From Scalesia atractyloides (Eukaryota; Streptophyta; Magnoliopsida; Asterales; Asteraceae): a stretch of 64,000 nt of DNA. The stretch covers positions 36,097,369-36,161,368 of the forward strand of contig CAMTDV010000027.1 in NCBI GenBank assembly GCA_947069175.1, written 5' to 3'. A program made the position numbers and the translations under genes. The notes beneath the pieces were generated by a model. The model was given only the letters and a program-made list of their open reading frames with translations, was not told the DNA's origin and ran no database searches. Numbering within the stretch: position 1 is the stretch's first letter; every line of letters starts with the position of its first letter. Below are positions 21,273 to 33,639 of the stretch, piece by piece.

Positions 21273-22255
21273 CCTATGCATACATATGCACTCCCGTAAC
21301 CCCATAAAAGACAAATAAAATAAGACAAAAGAAAGAGACCAAAAGTACACTTGTTGTTGGCCCTGTAGGGACATCTCACCATGCACGGGTCATCCATGGG
21401 CAGGCACACCCGTGCCTATGTACTAATGGGAGACAGGATAGACAAGATCTCGAAGCTTTCAAGGAATAAAAGGACATGCACGGCTGTGCCACCCTGGCAC
21501 GCCCATGCTCACCTGCCTTCGCCCAGCTTGTAAATAGAGGCCTCATTCATCAATTTGAGGCACGCCCTTCTTTGCTCTCTTATTCCCTTGTTTGCTACAA
21601 CCTCAAGGCTGATAGACTTATGCCTTCTTAGCCTTGTTCTCTTTTCTTTGAAGGCCTTAGTCCCTTAGAGAAAGTGTTGATGATCCATGGAGCTTGGCTA
21701 ATCAATAATCAAGTATGTCATAATCATAATGCTTCCAAAGCCCCCTTTGCTTGGAAGTGAGAGGTGGATCCTTAGGGAAGGCCTTCATGCCGGCTGAAAC
21801 CTTTCGAAAGCTAAGATCCCAACATCCTACATTTGATCGTCTATGTTAAGAATAAGGCATCGTTAGATTAGTTCACTAAATATATGTAATAAATAAGAGT
21901 TAGAGAGACACTTTGTTGCACATATTCTTGCACTTGAGCTAGAGCTTGAAGATCATGAAGTGTGGTTATCACCATTGGTAAAAGTGTTTCATATTGTCGT
22001 AACCTCTATGTCTTCTCATACTCTTAGATTAGTTAATCTTATCAATCTAGTATTTTATCTTATTTAATGTGTTTATCTTTTACTAGTTCTTGGTTTATTG
22101 TCTTTTGTGACATGATTGGATGACCTCTTTGAAACTAAATTAACTTAAACTTTTAATTTAACCATATTAGCTTAACTTAACTTAACTTGACTAAGGTGTG
22201 CGTACGGCTTCTGGTACCTTTAATCAGATTCGATGTAAGCTTCTAGTATTGAACC
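21273..22255 (+). repeat. Older LTR-like sequence right of the Athila-like insertion
   Basis: GC-rich palindrome-like motifs (CACGGCTGTGCC, GCACGCCCATGC) are followed at about 21530 by TGTAAATAGAGGCCTC and a CT-rich stretch (CTTCTTTGCTCTCTTATTCC), which resembles the promoter and start region of an LTR on the plus strand. Similar motifs lie left of the Athila-like element, so this is probably the right half of an LTR it split. No coding. Confidence 0.45.
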
Positions 22256-24610
22256 AGATTCAGGTGACAAGCTTAAACAAAATTTCATTTTCATTGGTGA
22301 ACTAAGTAGTACATTGTTTGGAAGGAAAATACAACAAGGAAATTTCAAATACGACAAAATGAAAAGTACATAAACTTCAAATCTGTTTTTAAAATCCATC
22401 CTACTAGATTCTTGAAACGTCTTAGCATCAATATCCTGCAATATATATTAAAGTAATGGTCAACACATAAAGCATTGGTGAGAATGCAAGTTTTGTCTAC
22501 TAGCATAAATACAAAAGTTGTCATCAATCCTACATGGCATAAAAGAATACTAAGGCATGAACATAACATAACTATCATGCAACAATTATATGTCAAACCA
22601 ATTGTGTCCACAAAGTTGCGTATCTTGTCACCGAAGCGAACAAGAATGTGATTGAATGACTTAACATAAACCCTTCCTAAGGGCAGTGTGCTCTCCTATA
22701 GCGCTATATATATTAAGGTTGGCTCATGACGTTAATGACAAACATTGTACAAGAAGGCATCTAGCATGTATGTATCGTAAGCATATCAATTAAGCATGTA
22801 ATGATGGATTGATTGATTTGAATAATGTGATTGATATTATGATCGTGATTTTGATAATGTTGTATATATTGCACCCAAATGTGTATAAAATGTAAAATGG
22901 GATCATGTAAACTCACGGTTTGCGTAAATGCTCCACGTAAGTGAGTTAATGTGTTTGAGAGTTTAGGAACGTTGAGTTATCCTACAAAGATAAATAAGAC
23001 GTGTAAGTATGACGGATTGGATTTGGGATTTATACTTGGAAGTATAACTTAGTATGAAATTACATAAAAGTTATCTTTGTTAAAACACTCATATTGGATA
23101 CCATGGTTACGTATTTTTCATGGGCACTATGTTGCCCATTGGAAGTCAATGTACGAGGAATCTTAATCCAAGATAGTATTCACCATAATACATAACATTC
23201 AACCATGAGTTTGGTTGGTGTTAAGATTCGGTTTTTGGATACATGTATTACAGTTATATAGTATGTATAATAGTCATATTTGTCATAAGGTACCATGTAA
23301 TGGTCATGCAAGGAGGTAGGATGAATCCATCCATTTAAAATCATTATATAGATTCACCAAAGCACAAAATCATCAACTTAGTGGATGATTTCGGTTGGTC
23401 AAGAATATGTAAGTATGTAAAAGCATTTAGATTGCTAAGTTGCCAAATAAGAACAACCTAGACGTGTACATACCCAACATAGCAAATGTTGGAGACGAGG
23501 TGGGGTTGGCTTACTTTGATTTCTTAGAAACTACTTAGATAAACTAATTAACTAGGTGCACAAGTGAGGTAGGTGGAATCATGTTTGGAGAACAATGGTT
23601 TCCATTGTTCACACCAAACCAAAACACGAGACCTTCAACATTGAGGATTGAAGGCTTGGTTGGTTTCAACACTTTGTAGGTCACTTGGGGACCTTTAGGG
23701 CAGTAGGATTTTGAACCCTAATCTCATTTAAATTAGCCATAACACATGTCCCACAAAAAAGGGTTTAGTTGGGGACAAGAATGGTGGAAATCTCCACAAG
23801 ATAAACATGTAACAAGACAAGTTTGTAAAAGTTTTGTAAAAACAAAATCTAAACTGACTTTGGAACCCAAGTTTGATGATTTACCATCTTGTTACATCTT
23901 GGTGAACATTGGGTAACATCATTTGAGGTTGTCCAAGTAGTTCTATACAAGAAACCAAGAAGAAAATTGAGAAGAAGGTGCTCAAAACTCACTGTTTTGA
24001 GACTTGGTACAATCTGCCTCACTTGGAGTTTTTGAGAAGGTTGAGTGGATTAGAGAGTTGTTTTGAGGTATGTAAAGAGTTGAGTAGTTGTGGAAGACAT
24101 GTATTTAAGTGGGGGATTAGGGTTTGGGTTTAAAGAAGGTTAGAAGGTGATTGGAGGTGAAAAGGAGGTCCAACACGTGAGCTGGTAGCAATTCTGCCTG
24201 CCAGACTTGTCTTGCGGACCGTACGACACTTTGTCTTGTGGTCCGTAAGACCTTCCAGTATATTTTTTATTTTTAATCCTTGTTGTTTGGTTGTTTGTTC
24301 ATGTGTGCCATTTCTTCAATATGTTAAGTGTTTTAGGGCATTACAAGGTATGTATTAGCATGTGTATAGTACGAATTTGCATGAGTATGATTCCGAACAT
24401 AAAATAAACATCAAGGATGATTCAGTTTCATATATAAAACACGTATTCATGAATGGGTATGTATCATGTATGTATAAATAAACAAGTGTGAATAAAAATG
24501 TATTTCCATTATGATTAAAGTCTCGAGATTACAAAGATTGTAACGAAATACGAATACACGCTTTTTTATAATAGAACGTATAAAAATATGGAAAATTACA
24601 CTGACGGTCA
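22256..24610 (-). repeat. Degenerate chromovirus-type LTR
   Basis: There is clear stepwise similarity, in the same orientation, to the LTR at 38717-41423. Shared stretches include GTTGCACCCAAA-TGTGTA, a CTCACGGTTTGCGTAAA / CTCATGGTTTGCCTTAA pair, GTTGGTCAAGAATGT, GGGGATTAGGGTTTGGG followed by an AAGGTGATT-GGAGG run, and near the end TATTTCCATTATGATTAA. No internal region follows it, so it is a solo or truncated LTR, more diverged than the one at 38717. Open frames at 22220-22611 and 24447-24650 are chance. Confidence 0.6.
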
Positions 24611-24649
24611 CATGCCGGGGTGTTGAAAATTGGGGTGTGATGTCATACA

Positions 24650-25570
24650 TCTTTTGTCCTTTTCTTTCATGAATAGACTCAGGAATAAGCCCTTCTTATG
24701 ACACTCTTCAACCCATTTATCACTATAGAATGCCATGTGATCTCTCGATTCCACTGAAAATGTAAAAAGGCCTTTCAAATTAATCTTAAACTAATGCAAA
24801 TCGTCACATGTGTAGATATTTTTCCATACACCCGACACAATATTTTAAGTGGGAAGGTATCTTTATTACCCAAAGAAACCGCCTTCTTATGCTCTCAAGT
24901 ATCTTCATAACCGACTGAATAAGGGTAAGTTTCCCTTTCTAATAGAGGGTGTTTGATTTTGAAGGGGATTTTTTTGTGAAATTTATCAATAACCAGACAC
25001 CAATTCTTTATACATAAGTCTCATTCAGTCCCCACCAGCAGGTCGAGATATTTGAATGAAACTGGTCCCTTTGAACAACCAAGTATCTAAGCCGTCTCAG
25101 CTTCCCGTAACATGGATACACTAAACCAAAAAATCTAGATTTCAGAAAGTTAACTCAAGAACCCAAGGCTAAATATAGCACCTCAAAATTCTAGCAATAT
25201 TGAGTCCATTCAATAAACTCCATTCCCCATTAAACATAGCATTGTCTACGAAGAAAATGTGAGATATGCACGGACTATTTTCACCATTCTAATCCCTTGT
25301 AAGAAACCCTTATCTCAAGTTGATTGCACCACCACATGAAGAGCCTGCATTCCCATAATGAATAGGAAGAAGAAAACTTTAAATTTACTTGAAGGAGCCC
25401 TGTTTATAATGATAGAAGAATACCTCGATTTTAAATACTCTCACATCAATTTTCTTTGTAAAACAAGAAACTCCAATTGGGCTATAATGTTATCCAAGCA
25501 ATCCTAATTGATCGTATCATAAGCTTTCTCAAAATCAACCATGAAAAAAATGACGCTTCTCTTAGCCGAA
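24650..25570 (-). pseudogene. L1-type LINE reverse transcriptase remnant
   Basis: Read on the minus strand, several L1 RT blocks appear in the correct order. VDFEKAYDTI lies at about 25539-25510. A degenerate catalytic box reads FLFVDNAMF where FADD is expected (about 25260-25230) and is followed by EWSLLNGLNIARILRC. An FIQISRPAGGD stretch (about 25070-25040) aligns with the F-YLG block. SVMKILESIRRRFLW lies at about 24920-24880. Stops and frameshifts are frequent and the second catalytic Asp is lost. It would have copied LINE RNA at the target site. No poly(A) tail or end could be located. The recognition rests on motif order rather than a continuous frame. Confidence 0.65.
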
Positions 25571-25956
25571 TTCAAACACTGAGTGTTTCGTTCAGAATTA
25601 ATGGACCATCTAAAATGTTTTGTTTCTACCTAAAACAAACACTGTATGCTCAACCTGAAACAAATAACACAACTAAAATAAAGAAATATGTAATGGTGAT
25701 CTAATGTTACTTCCTCATAGAATCATAGGATACCTTAGAGTTTATCAATTAATCAAGGACACATTTTAAAGTGATATCCTCCCTTAACCACTGGTTAGAT
25801 GCAGTTAGTTGTTGATCAAACTTGATTACAAATCATTCGTATTAAGTATTTGAACTACAAAATAAATTGCATAACATTAAACTTAAAAAATTAATAAAAT
25901 CAAACAAAAATTATACTTGAAAACAATATTTGTTACATTTTTTACATGGACCATTA

Positions 25957-25957
25957 A

Positions 25958-25990
<33 letters not shown>
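25957..25990 (+). repeat. CA/TA microsatellite
   Basis: A (CA)n run passes directly into (TA)n and ends immediately before the terminal sequence of the Mutator-like element. TA-rich tracts are common at insertion sites of such elements. Confidence 0.75.
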
Positions 25991-26273
25991 AACGGGATCA
26001 GGAGAAAATGATTTGAAGTGTGAAAACGGATCCAGGTCGAATACGTGGCAGAGGGGCATTAAATAATATGCAGGGTATGATTGTCATTTTGCAGTTTCCG
26101 CCCAATAAAAAGGCATTTTAATTTTGTTTCAAACAAAATTCCAAAAATTTTGTATTAGTTGTTATCCACTCTCCAAGTTTTCGAGATATATGGCATGTAA
26201 GGTGGATTATGTTCTACAAAGTAATTTCTAATGTTGTTTTCATATTTGTTTCCAGCAAACCATGTAACATATA

Positions 26274-28012
26274 TGGCGTTTTCGTTTTTTATGGTTGTTT
26301 CAATGGATTTTTTTCTCAAGGTAATATTTGAAAATGGCGTTTTATTTTTGTAATGTTGTTCTTCCTATATTCAATATTTGGCGTTTTCATTATTAATGTT
26401 AATTGTCGTTTGGGATCTAATATGTGCTTATTTATTTATGATCAATGGCGTTTTACAATTGGTTACGTACATCTGATTAGTTGTAGATATTTTGTTAATT
26501 TGTAAATATTAGTTTTTACTATTTGTTGATTATTCAACTTATGGCGTTTTCATTAACATGTTTCAGGAAGACTGTACTATCAGTTCTTCATATTGAATAT
26601 TATTCAACTAATGCGTTTTCATTATGGCTCATTCATTATAGCGTTTTCGTTAATAAGTATTATTAAGAAAGTAACATCAGTTATTCCTATTGTTTATTAT
26701 TCAATTAGTGGCGTTTTTATCGATAATTTTTTTTCAGACGAGGGTGTTTCTTCGAATGAAAGTTTTTGCCCGAAAACTGGTTTTCCCTTTATCATTCCAG
26801 ACGTTAATGAAGAGATAAAGCCAAAAATAGCCATGATATTCTCAAGCCTCGATGATTGTTATTCATTGTATGTTAGGTATGCGATGGCTTGTGGTTTTTC
26901 TGTTAGGAAAGGGACTAAAAAGATAAACGCCAAAGGAGAAACACATATTAAGTATTACATGTGTACGAGATCTGAGGTATATAAGGACAGGAAGGTTGAT
27001 ACGTTGGCTCCTAATCAAAAGGAAGGATTGTGCGATCCAATTTTACAAAGAGGACTGGTTGTGGAGCACAATTATGTGTAATATTTGAGGCTAGATCATG
27101 GAAGGTCTATAAGTTTGTTGAGGAGCACAACCATGGTTTTGTTGAACAGCCTGATAAGCATTTTCTTCCGTGTGAACGACACCTCACTCAGCTCCAGAAG
27201 CATGTTATACATAGCATGTCTAACTTGACTTTGGGACCGGTTAAGGCGTTTAATGTTATGAAGACTTGTTTTGGTGTTTTGAAGACGTGGGTGCAAGTAA
27301 AGTTGATTTAAGAACTACAAAAGGCAAATTAACTTTTTTATAGGGGAATATGATGCTGATATGGTTGTGAGACATTTGCATGAAAAAACAATCCCAGCCT
27401 AATTTCTCGTATGATTACTTCACAGACGATGATAATCGTTTGAAAGGAATTTTTTGGTGTGATGATCAATGCAAACGTAACTACCACGTGTTTGTTGATG
27501 TGATTTCGTTTAACCGCCACGAATCGTTCCAACAATTAATATTATAATTCTATTTTTCTGTGTGTTTTGGCGTTTTAAATGATTAGATGCATTGGCGTTT
27601 TGTTCCAGCTTCATTTATCAATGGCGTTTTCATATGCAGATACTCTATGGTCTTTGTATCGTTCACTGGTATAGACAATCACCTTTGCAATGTTACATTT
27701 GGTGCTGTGTTATTGGCGTCAGAAACTGCTGATACGTATGTATGGTTGTTGAGAGTATTTCTAAAAGGTGTTGGTTCTCAACCAAAAGTTGTTGTCACTG
27801 ACCAGGATCCAGCAATCAAGAAGGCTATTTCTGTTGTATTTGTTGAAACGAGGCATCGGTTATGCATGTGGCACGTGATGCATAAACTTTCTCTAAAAGT
27901 TGATTTTCTTATTTTCATGTGATTGGCGTTTTAAGATATATGGCGTTTTGTCATTTATAAGTGTGTTCCATGTTAGTTTTTTGTTTATATAGTATTTATT
28001 CCATGGCGTTTT
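26274..28012 (+). repeat. Dispersed TGGCGTTTT motif in transposase introns (left part)
   Basis: Exact copies start at 26274, 26335, 26379, 26446, 26542, 26709, 27568, 27593, 27622, 27924, 27941 and 28004, all on the plus strand. Near-copies lie at 26612 (TGCGTTTT) and 26640 (AGCGTTTT). All fall in presumed intron or leader sequence, none in the conserved protein-coding stretches. Two more exact copies lie in the intron right of copia A (37935 and 38027). Confidence 0.8.
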
Positions 28013-28136
28013 TGTGTTTTATATAGGTTGATGTTAGGCTTTGCAATTCGACCAATTTTAAAAACATATTTGTGGTGTTGTGTGGACATATATTCTTACA
28101 CCCGAAGAGTTTGAATCATGATAAGAAGAGGTTATT
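26742..28136 (+). pseudogene. FAR1-type Mutator transposase, N-terminal exons, broken
   Basis: The first recognisable exon starts at 26742 behind TTTTTTTTCAG. It reads DDCYSLYVRYAMACGFSVRK, the opening of the FAR1 DNA-binding domain. After a frameshift near 27030 the zinc-ligand end CGAQLCVIFEARSWKVYKFV and EEHNHGFV follows (27030-27311). The transposase core begins with KGIFWCDDQCKRNYHVFVDV near 27440-27510. It continues after an intron with FTGIDNHLCNVTFGAVLLAS, VVVTDQDPAIKKAI (second catalytic Asp) and RHRLCMWHVMHKLSLK to about 27900. Another intron ends at TATATAG before 28027, and the next exon is cut by copia A at 28136. The protein would bind terminal repeats and move the element. Several stops and a frameshift show decay. 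FAR1/FHY3 host regulators share this architecture. Confidence 0.75.
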
Positions 28137-28617
28137 TGTATGTCCCCTAATTCGTATGGATATTCACAGAATCGTCTATCCAATCTATAGTGCGAAATCA
28201 TCTAGATCTGATTATCAAAGAAATACGAGTAGGAACAGAAATCAAAATAAACCCGATCTTTATTTATTATCCATTACAATGATCACAATCAATCAAGATC
28301 ACACAAATTCATCCAAGCCAATCTTTCTACAAATTCTCTCTCAACTCTCTCTGAAGTGACTAACTGAGCAACCTTAACCCAAATGCAAAACCCTGTTTAT
28401 ATAGAGACAGGTTTGCAACTGGGCTAGGGTTTAACCACATGGGCTGCAAATTGGACTAGGCCCAATTCGCCTACCACTCCCTATAATGAGGGTCTGGTTT
28501 GACCCAATCACTATAGCTAACTATTACAAAACTAAACCCACTAATTGTTTATCGTTTTACTAATTACAAGATATCCAAAGACCAAATCTAAGCTGTTGTC
28601 ACAAATATGCACCAACA
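28137..28617 (-). repeat. 3' LTR of copia A
   Basis: This 481-bp LTR contains a segment of about 147 bp (roughly 28366-28513) that is missing from the partner LTR. The missing piece is bounded by CTAACT at both ends, which suggests deletion between short direct repeats in the other copy. Confidence 0.85.
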
Positions 28618-30000
28618 AACTCCCCCTTGACAATAGCTTCATAAAACAACTTTGTCTTCAGTCATCTTGCAATCTTCAACGTCTTTGGTCTTTGGATAGC
28701 TTCAACTTTAATAGTTTTTGTCAGCAACAGACTCCCCCTAAGCTGATGCATCCAATCACCAAATCTTCGAAATCGTTAGCGTTTGAGTAAACTCCAGTTT
28801 ATCACTTGCATAACAATCTACAAACTCTTCAACTTTGTCTGCAATGTAGAAAGGAGGCTCTACCATGCATCCAAGCAAGCTCCTCTTTACTAAACTTCTC
28901 AGCAACACACTGCTACAATCTGTACACTATAAACAAACATCTCGAGAAACCATAAGAATTTTTCAACACAAGTTAACAAATTATTATTATTCAAGAGATG
29001 ATAAAATTGTATCATAGATTAAGCAATTTTCAATCCAAACTATACACTTTAAATTTTAAGCACACAGAACCTGCAAGATTTTAAACTATTGAACTCATCT
29101 CTGAACACCGTCTCCCCCTATCTTTAACAACTCCTCATGAACAACCATTTTCCGTACATAGGAATTTACAAGAAAAAGAAAATCTTTTTGAATTTTTATA
29201 TTTTTGAAAAAAAATAAAGAAAAAAAATAATAAACACTCTGTTTTTGTGAGAATCACAGGGAAGAAGATCATATCAGCTATATCAAACTGTTTTCACACT
29301 ACTAGATAATTCCATATGTAATGTTCTGGACAGACCCCCACGATCAAGGTATGCACAAAGATTCTTCGTAGTAGGTGAATATACCGAAATTAATCCTTTT
29401 TGATTTATAACGTTAGATAATTGGTGAACAGGTCAGTACTTCCGTACAACAAAGAGACCAATATCAAATGAAGGTTAGGGCAAATACCAAATTTTGATAC
29501 GATTTATGCATTTTGCACATTTTGAATGACTCTATAGGAGAGCTTCTTCAATTTCTGGGATTTGGTGTTATAACTCTTTTAAGATATCCTAGTTGTGCCT
29601 AGGTCAGGATATATCTGGATGCAACAGAAGGACAACCCTGATATGCCGGATGAAATAACGATATAAAGATCTAAAACCTCAGATTTTGGCAATCCGTCAA
29701 CGCAAGATTTAAGGTTATAAAACCATACACCACTGATATGTTACCCACTCATACACAGTTCGTTATGTTTATATCACCAAGGTAAGTTGATTATTTCATG
29801 CTTTTTGCCTACTGGTACATCATATGATGAAGCTGCTATCACACTTAAGCAATTTAATTTTAATTTCAGTATGATAGTCTAACCTGCTGATGTACTATCA
29901 TTTCTTCTTCTCCACACAGTGAAAACTCATTTTTGATTTTCTATTTTTTATGTTTTGATTTTTGAAAAACAGTAAATTAATTACAAAATTCTTATGGAAA
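28618..30000 (-). other. Post-pol non-coding region of copia A, with shared 3' module and polypurine tract
   Basis: On the minus strand the purine tract TTGTCAAGGGGGAG abuts the 3' LTR at 28618. Further in, about 29330-29760 holds a module also present in D (61585-62040) and E (49850-50290). Recurrent pieces are AAGGTATGCACA, GTAGTAGGTGA, AACAGGTCAGTACTTCCG, ATATCCTAGTTGTGCCTAGG and GGATGCAACAGAAGG. No open frame of significance. Confidence 0.7.
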
Positions 30001-31552
30001 ACTGATTATTCAGGATTCCTCATCTCGTTGAGTTCACTAGATGTTCAAAACGAGCACTATCAAAGGCTCTTGTGTAAAGATCTGCTAGGTTAGTTCAATC
30101 AATTTCTTTTCAGCACAATCCCGTATAAAATGATGACGAACGTCAATATGTTTTGTGCGACTATGTTTTACGGGATTGTTTGTGATTGAAATAGTGGCAT
30201 TATTGTCTATCATAATAGGAGTACGAGTTAAATTCAAACCGTAATCACGCATCTGCTGTTGTATCCAGAGAACCTGAGAGCAAAAGCTACCCACAACAAT
30301 ATATTCAGCTTCACATGTAGAGGTTGACACGCAAGACTGCTTCTTGCATTGCCATGACACGATCCTCCCTACTAAGAACTGACAACCACCTGTGGTAGAT
30401 TTTCTGGTTGATTTGCATTCTCCAAAGTCCGAATCAGTGAAAGCAACAAACTTCAAATCACTAGCAGCTGGATACCATAACCTAAGTTTAGGTTTCTCCT
30501 TCAAGTAATGAAGAATCCGCTTCATCGCTTTCATATGTGACTCTTTTGGATTCGCTTGATATCTGGCACAAAGACACACAACGAACATAATGTCTGGTCT
30601 TGAAGCAGTCAAGTACATTAGAGAACCAATCATTGCCATGTACTGAGATGGATCAACATCCTCCACACTCTCATGATGTGGACCAAGATTATGATTCTCG
30701 CAAATAGGTGTGTTGAAAGTAGCCCAATCCTCTTTTGAAACGAGACAAAATGTAATACACATATTTCGTCTGATGTACAAACATCCCATCCTTCTTCTGT
30801 TCAACTTGAAAACCTAGATAGTAAGACAGTTCACCCATCGCGCTCATTTCGAACTTGTTCTTCATTACCTCCTCGAATTAATGAAACATGTTCTCATCAG
30901 ATGGCCCAAAATAATATCATCTACGTATACATGTACCAGCAGAAAGTCTTTCTTCTTTCTTTTAACGAAAAGTGTACTGTCAATCTGACCTCTTTCAAAA
31001 CCATTCTATAACAAATGTGTTTGACGGTGTCTCATACCACGTCCTAGGTGCCTGATGCAATCCATACAATGCCTTATCAAGTCGATAGACCCGAGCTGGA
31101 TAATCTAGATCAGTAAACCCATCTGGCTGTGAGACATACACCACTTCTTGGACTTTCCCGTAAAGAAACGCACTCTTCACGTCAAGTTAGTAAACTTAGA
31201 AGCTCTTGAATAAAGCAAAAGCTAGGAACAAATTAATTGCTTCCCACCTTGCTACTGGTGCAAACACTTCATTGTAATCAATCCCCTCCTGCTGATTGAA
31301 CCCTTTCACCACTAGCCGAGCCTTATTCCTTGTCACGATCCCCCGATCGTCTTTCTTGCACTTAAACATCCACTTGGTGCCTATTTCCTTTTCTCCTACT
31401 GGCAAGTCGACTGGCTCCCAAACTTTCAATTTCTTGAATTGAGCTAATTCCTCTTGCATCGCTTCAACCCACGAATTATCTTTAAAAGCCATGTGAATAT
31501 TCTTCGGCTCCTCATGGTCAATAAAACAGCTATACAAACACTCGTTTATCAT
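30001..31552 (-). pseudogene. RT and RNase H of copia A, broken
   Basis: RT starts in 31552-31196 with WVEAMQEELAQFKKLKVWEP, GTKWMFKCKKDDRG and NEVFAPVARWEAI. It continues in 31180-30995 with QPDGFTDLDYPARVYRLDKA and LYGLHQAPRTWYET. The active-site box YVDD is intact (codons at 30928-30917), but the frame breaks right after it. RNase H in 30804-30085 has MIGSLMYLTASRPDIMF, SWQCKKQSCVSTSTCEAEY and KHIDVRHHFIRDCAEKK, and continues past a stop to about 30010. At least four frame or stop lesions exist. The domain order and the LYGLHQAPR signature are standard for Ty1/copia. Confidence 0.85.
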
Positions 31553-33275
31553 CCCAGTCTTCTGAATCGAAGTAAATAAACAGATCCTTCGATCACACCT
31601 CTTCTTGTCTGAACACCTGCAACATCACCTATGATGTTCTCAACTGGATGATCTCTGTTTGCGCGTGTAGTAGCAATTGTGTCAACAACTAAATTATCTC
31701 CTAGATTAGATGCAATCTCCCCCTGAATGTTCTTATTAGCAAATGGATTAGTAAAATCCTCTCCCGGAATAGGTTTAGACTCACTATCACTTGAATCATG
31801 TGGAGCTGCACTGGAGGAAGTTTCTAGAGCATCTGTTGTTGATATACTCGATCTAGGCATGAAGTCACCATCTTCATCATCACTGATCACAGTTTGAATC
31901 ACTTGAGACTCATCTGCATTGGAAGACTCTGGAATATTAAATGATTTAAAAACGCTATCATAATCATATAATATAGCAGGACCACTCGTTGATTGTTGAG
32001 GTGAAATAACTAGTGATTTCCATGTTAAACACAACCTCCATTTTACTAGTTTTTAGATTAAAAACCCTTTTATTCGGTGTTCCAGGCATATAACCTAGAA
32101 AGTATCCCTCGTCAGCTACCTCACCGGATATTTGCTTATCTTTATTTCGCACAATGATGCAGGGTAATCCAAATGGTTCAAAGCCTTTCAAGTTTGGTTT
32201 CCGGTTAAACAATAGTTCGTGACATGTTTTGTTAAGCTGTTTAACCGTCAAAATGTTGTTTACGACATAACAAGATGTGTTCACAGCTTCTCCCCAGAAA
32301 AGAACTGGAAGCTTTGAATCAGAAAGCATAGTCCTAGCGGCTTCAATCAACGTCCTGTTTTTCCTCTCAGCGACTCTATTCTGTTGAGGTGTATAAGGAG
32401 CAGAATATTGATGTTCAATTCCCTTGCAAAGACAATAGAGATTCAGAATCTGATTCTTGAACTCCGTGCCATTATCACTCCTTATCCTCTTGATCCGTGC
32501 AACATGGACATTTTCCAATTTTGTAAAAAGATCTATCAGCATCTTCGTTATCTCATCTTTTGTACCCAAAAAGAAAACCCATGAATACCGTGAGTAACCA
32601 TCTGTGACAACTAAACAGTAGTACTTTCCACCTATGCTCCTTATGTTCACCGGACCGAAAAGATCCATATGAAGTAATTCATAAGGGGCATCTATGGAAT
32701 TTACTGTTTTGGACTTGTGAGGTTTATTATGTTGTTTTCCCTTTGACATGGAAGACATTTATCTTCCACGTGAAACCTCTACACTGGCACCCCTTCTACT
32801 AAACCATTTTTAATAATATAATTCATTTTTCGGTAGTGAATGTGGGCCGTGCGTCTGTGCCACCACATTGACTCAGCCTCAGATGCTTTTGACAATAAAC
32901 ACGCCACCACAGTGGAAGAGTCCTTAGCACCCATGTCCATAACATAAGTGTCATTTCTCCTTGGCGCTCTCATCACTATCCAATCATCCGATATCACCAA
33001 ACCCGTTTTCAACACCAAAGCTTCAGACATAGTAAAGTGGATCGAGTGACCCTTGTCGCAGCTTGAGACACGCTTATCCGATTGTGCTTTAGCTGCTCGA
33101 CATTGTTCACTTTGTCCAATGTGATCTTCCCGTTGGTCACTTTTCCTCGACCTGTAATATGACCTCCTTTAGCACCTGCAAAATTCACATAACCTCCATA
33201 TATATTTTCAAACTCAGTCAACAATCTCGTATCCCCCGTCATGTGCTTGGAGCAGCCACTATCAACATACCACAA
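31549..33275 (-). pseudogene. Protease, GAG-pre-integrase and integrase of copia A, broken
   Basis: Protease is at 33275-33009 with the active site WYVDSGCSKHMTGDTRLL. The pre-integrase zinc-binding stretch MWWHRRTAHIHYRKMNYI is in 33030-32779. The integrase core is in 32758-31964 with ELLHMDLFGPVNIRSIGGKY (first Asp), RIRSDNGTEFKNQIL (second Asp) and NRVAERKNRTLIEAARTML (Glu), so all three catalytic acids are present. An acidic Ser-rich linker (32034-31549) follows, with VVDTIATTRANRDHPVENII before RT. The open frame of the integrase core is long and well kept, unlike the rest of A. The HMTGD protease site and DHPVENIIGD stretch are usual for SIRE/Tork-type copia elements. Confidence 0.85.
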
Positions 33276-33639
33276 TACTCCTTAGCAGCTCCTGCACAAC
33301 CCAACAAAAATTAGTTAGATTGGGGTACCCAAGCCTTAATGGTCTTGGGTCTTTCAGATTCATCAACCACCGAACATCCATCCAATATCTATCACTCCTA
33401 ACTGGAGTCTTGGTCTCAGACCTATTGATGGAAATGGTTTTTGATTTCCACTAGGTTTCTGGTCCTGAGGTTTCCTATACATGTTTGGACTCTATGACCT
33501 TTGGAAAATTTGGTTTTGATTCCATGAATTTCGATTGTGATAATTTCTAAAGCCATTGTTATAAAAAGTTCGACTACCAACATTCTGATATCGAGTTCAA
33601 TATTGACCTTGACTTCTGAAATTTCTTGATTGACCTTTA

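Noticed and set aside
26593..27081. Taking the ATG at 26593 as start of the transposase
   Set aside because: The first 50 codons translate intron sequence with the TGGCGTTTT motif. The conserved protein begins after the acceptor at 26741.
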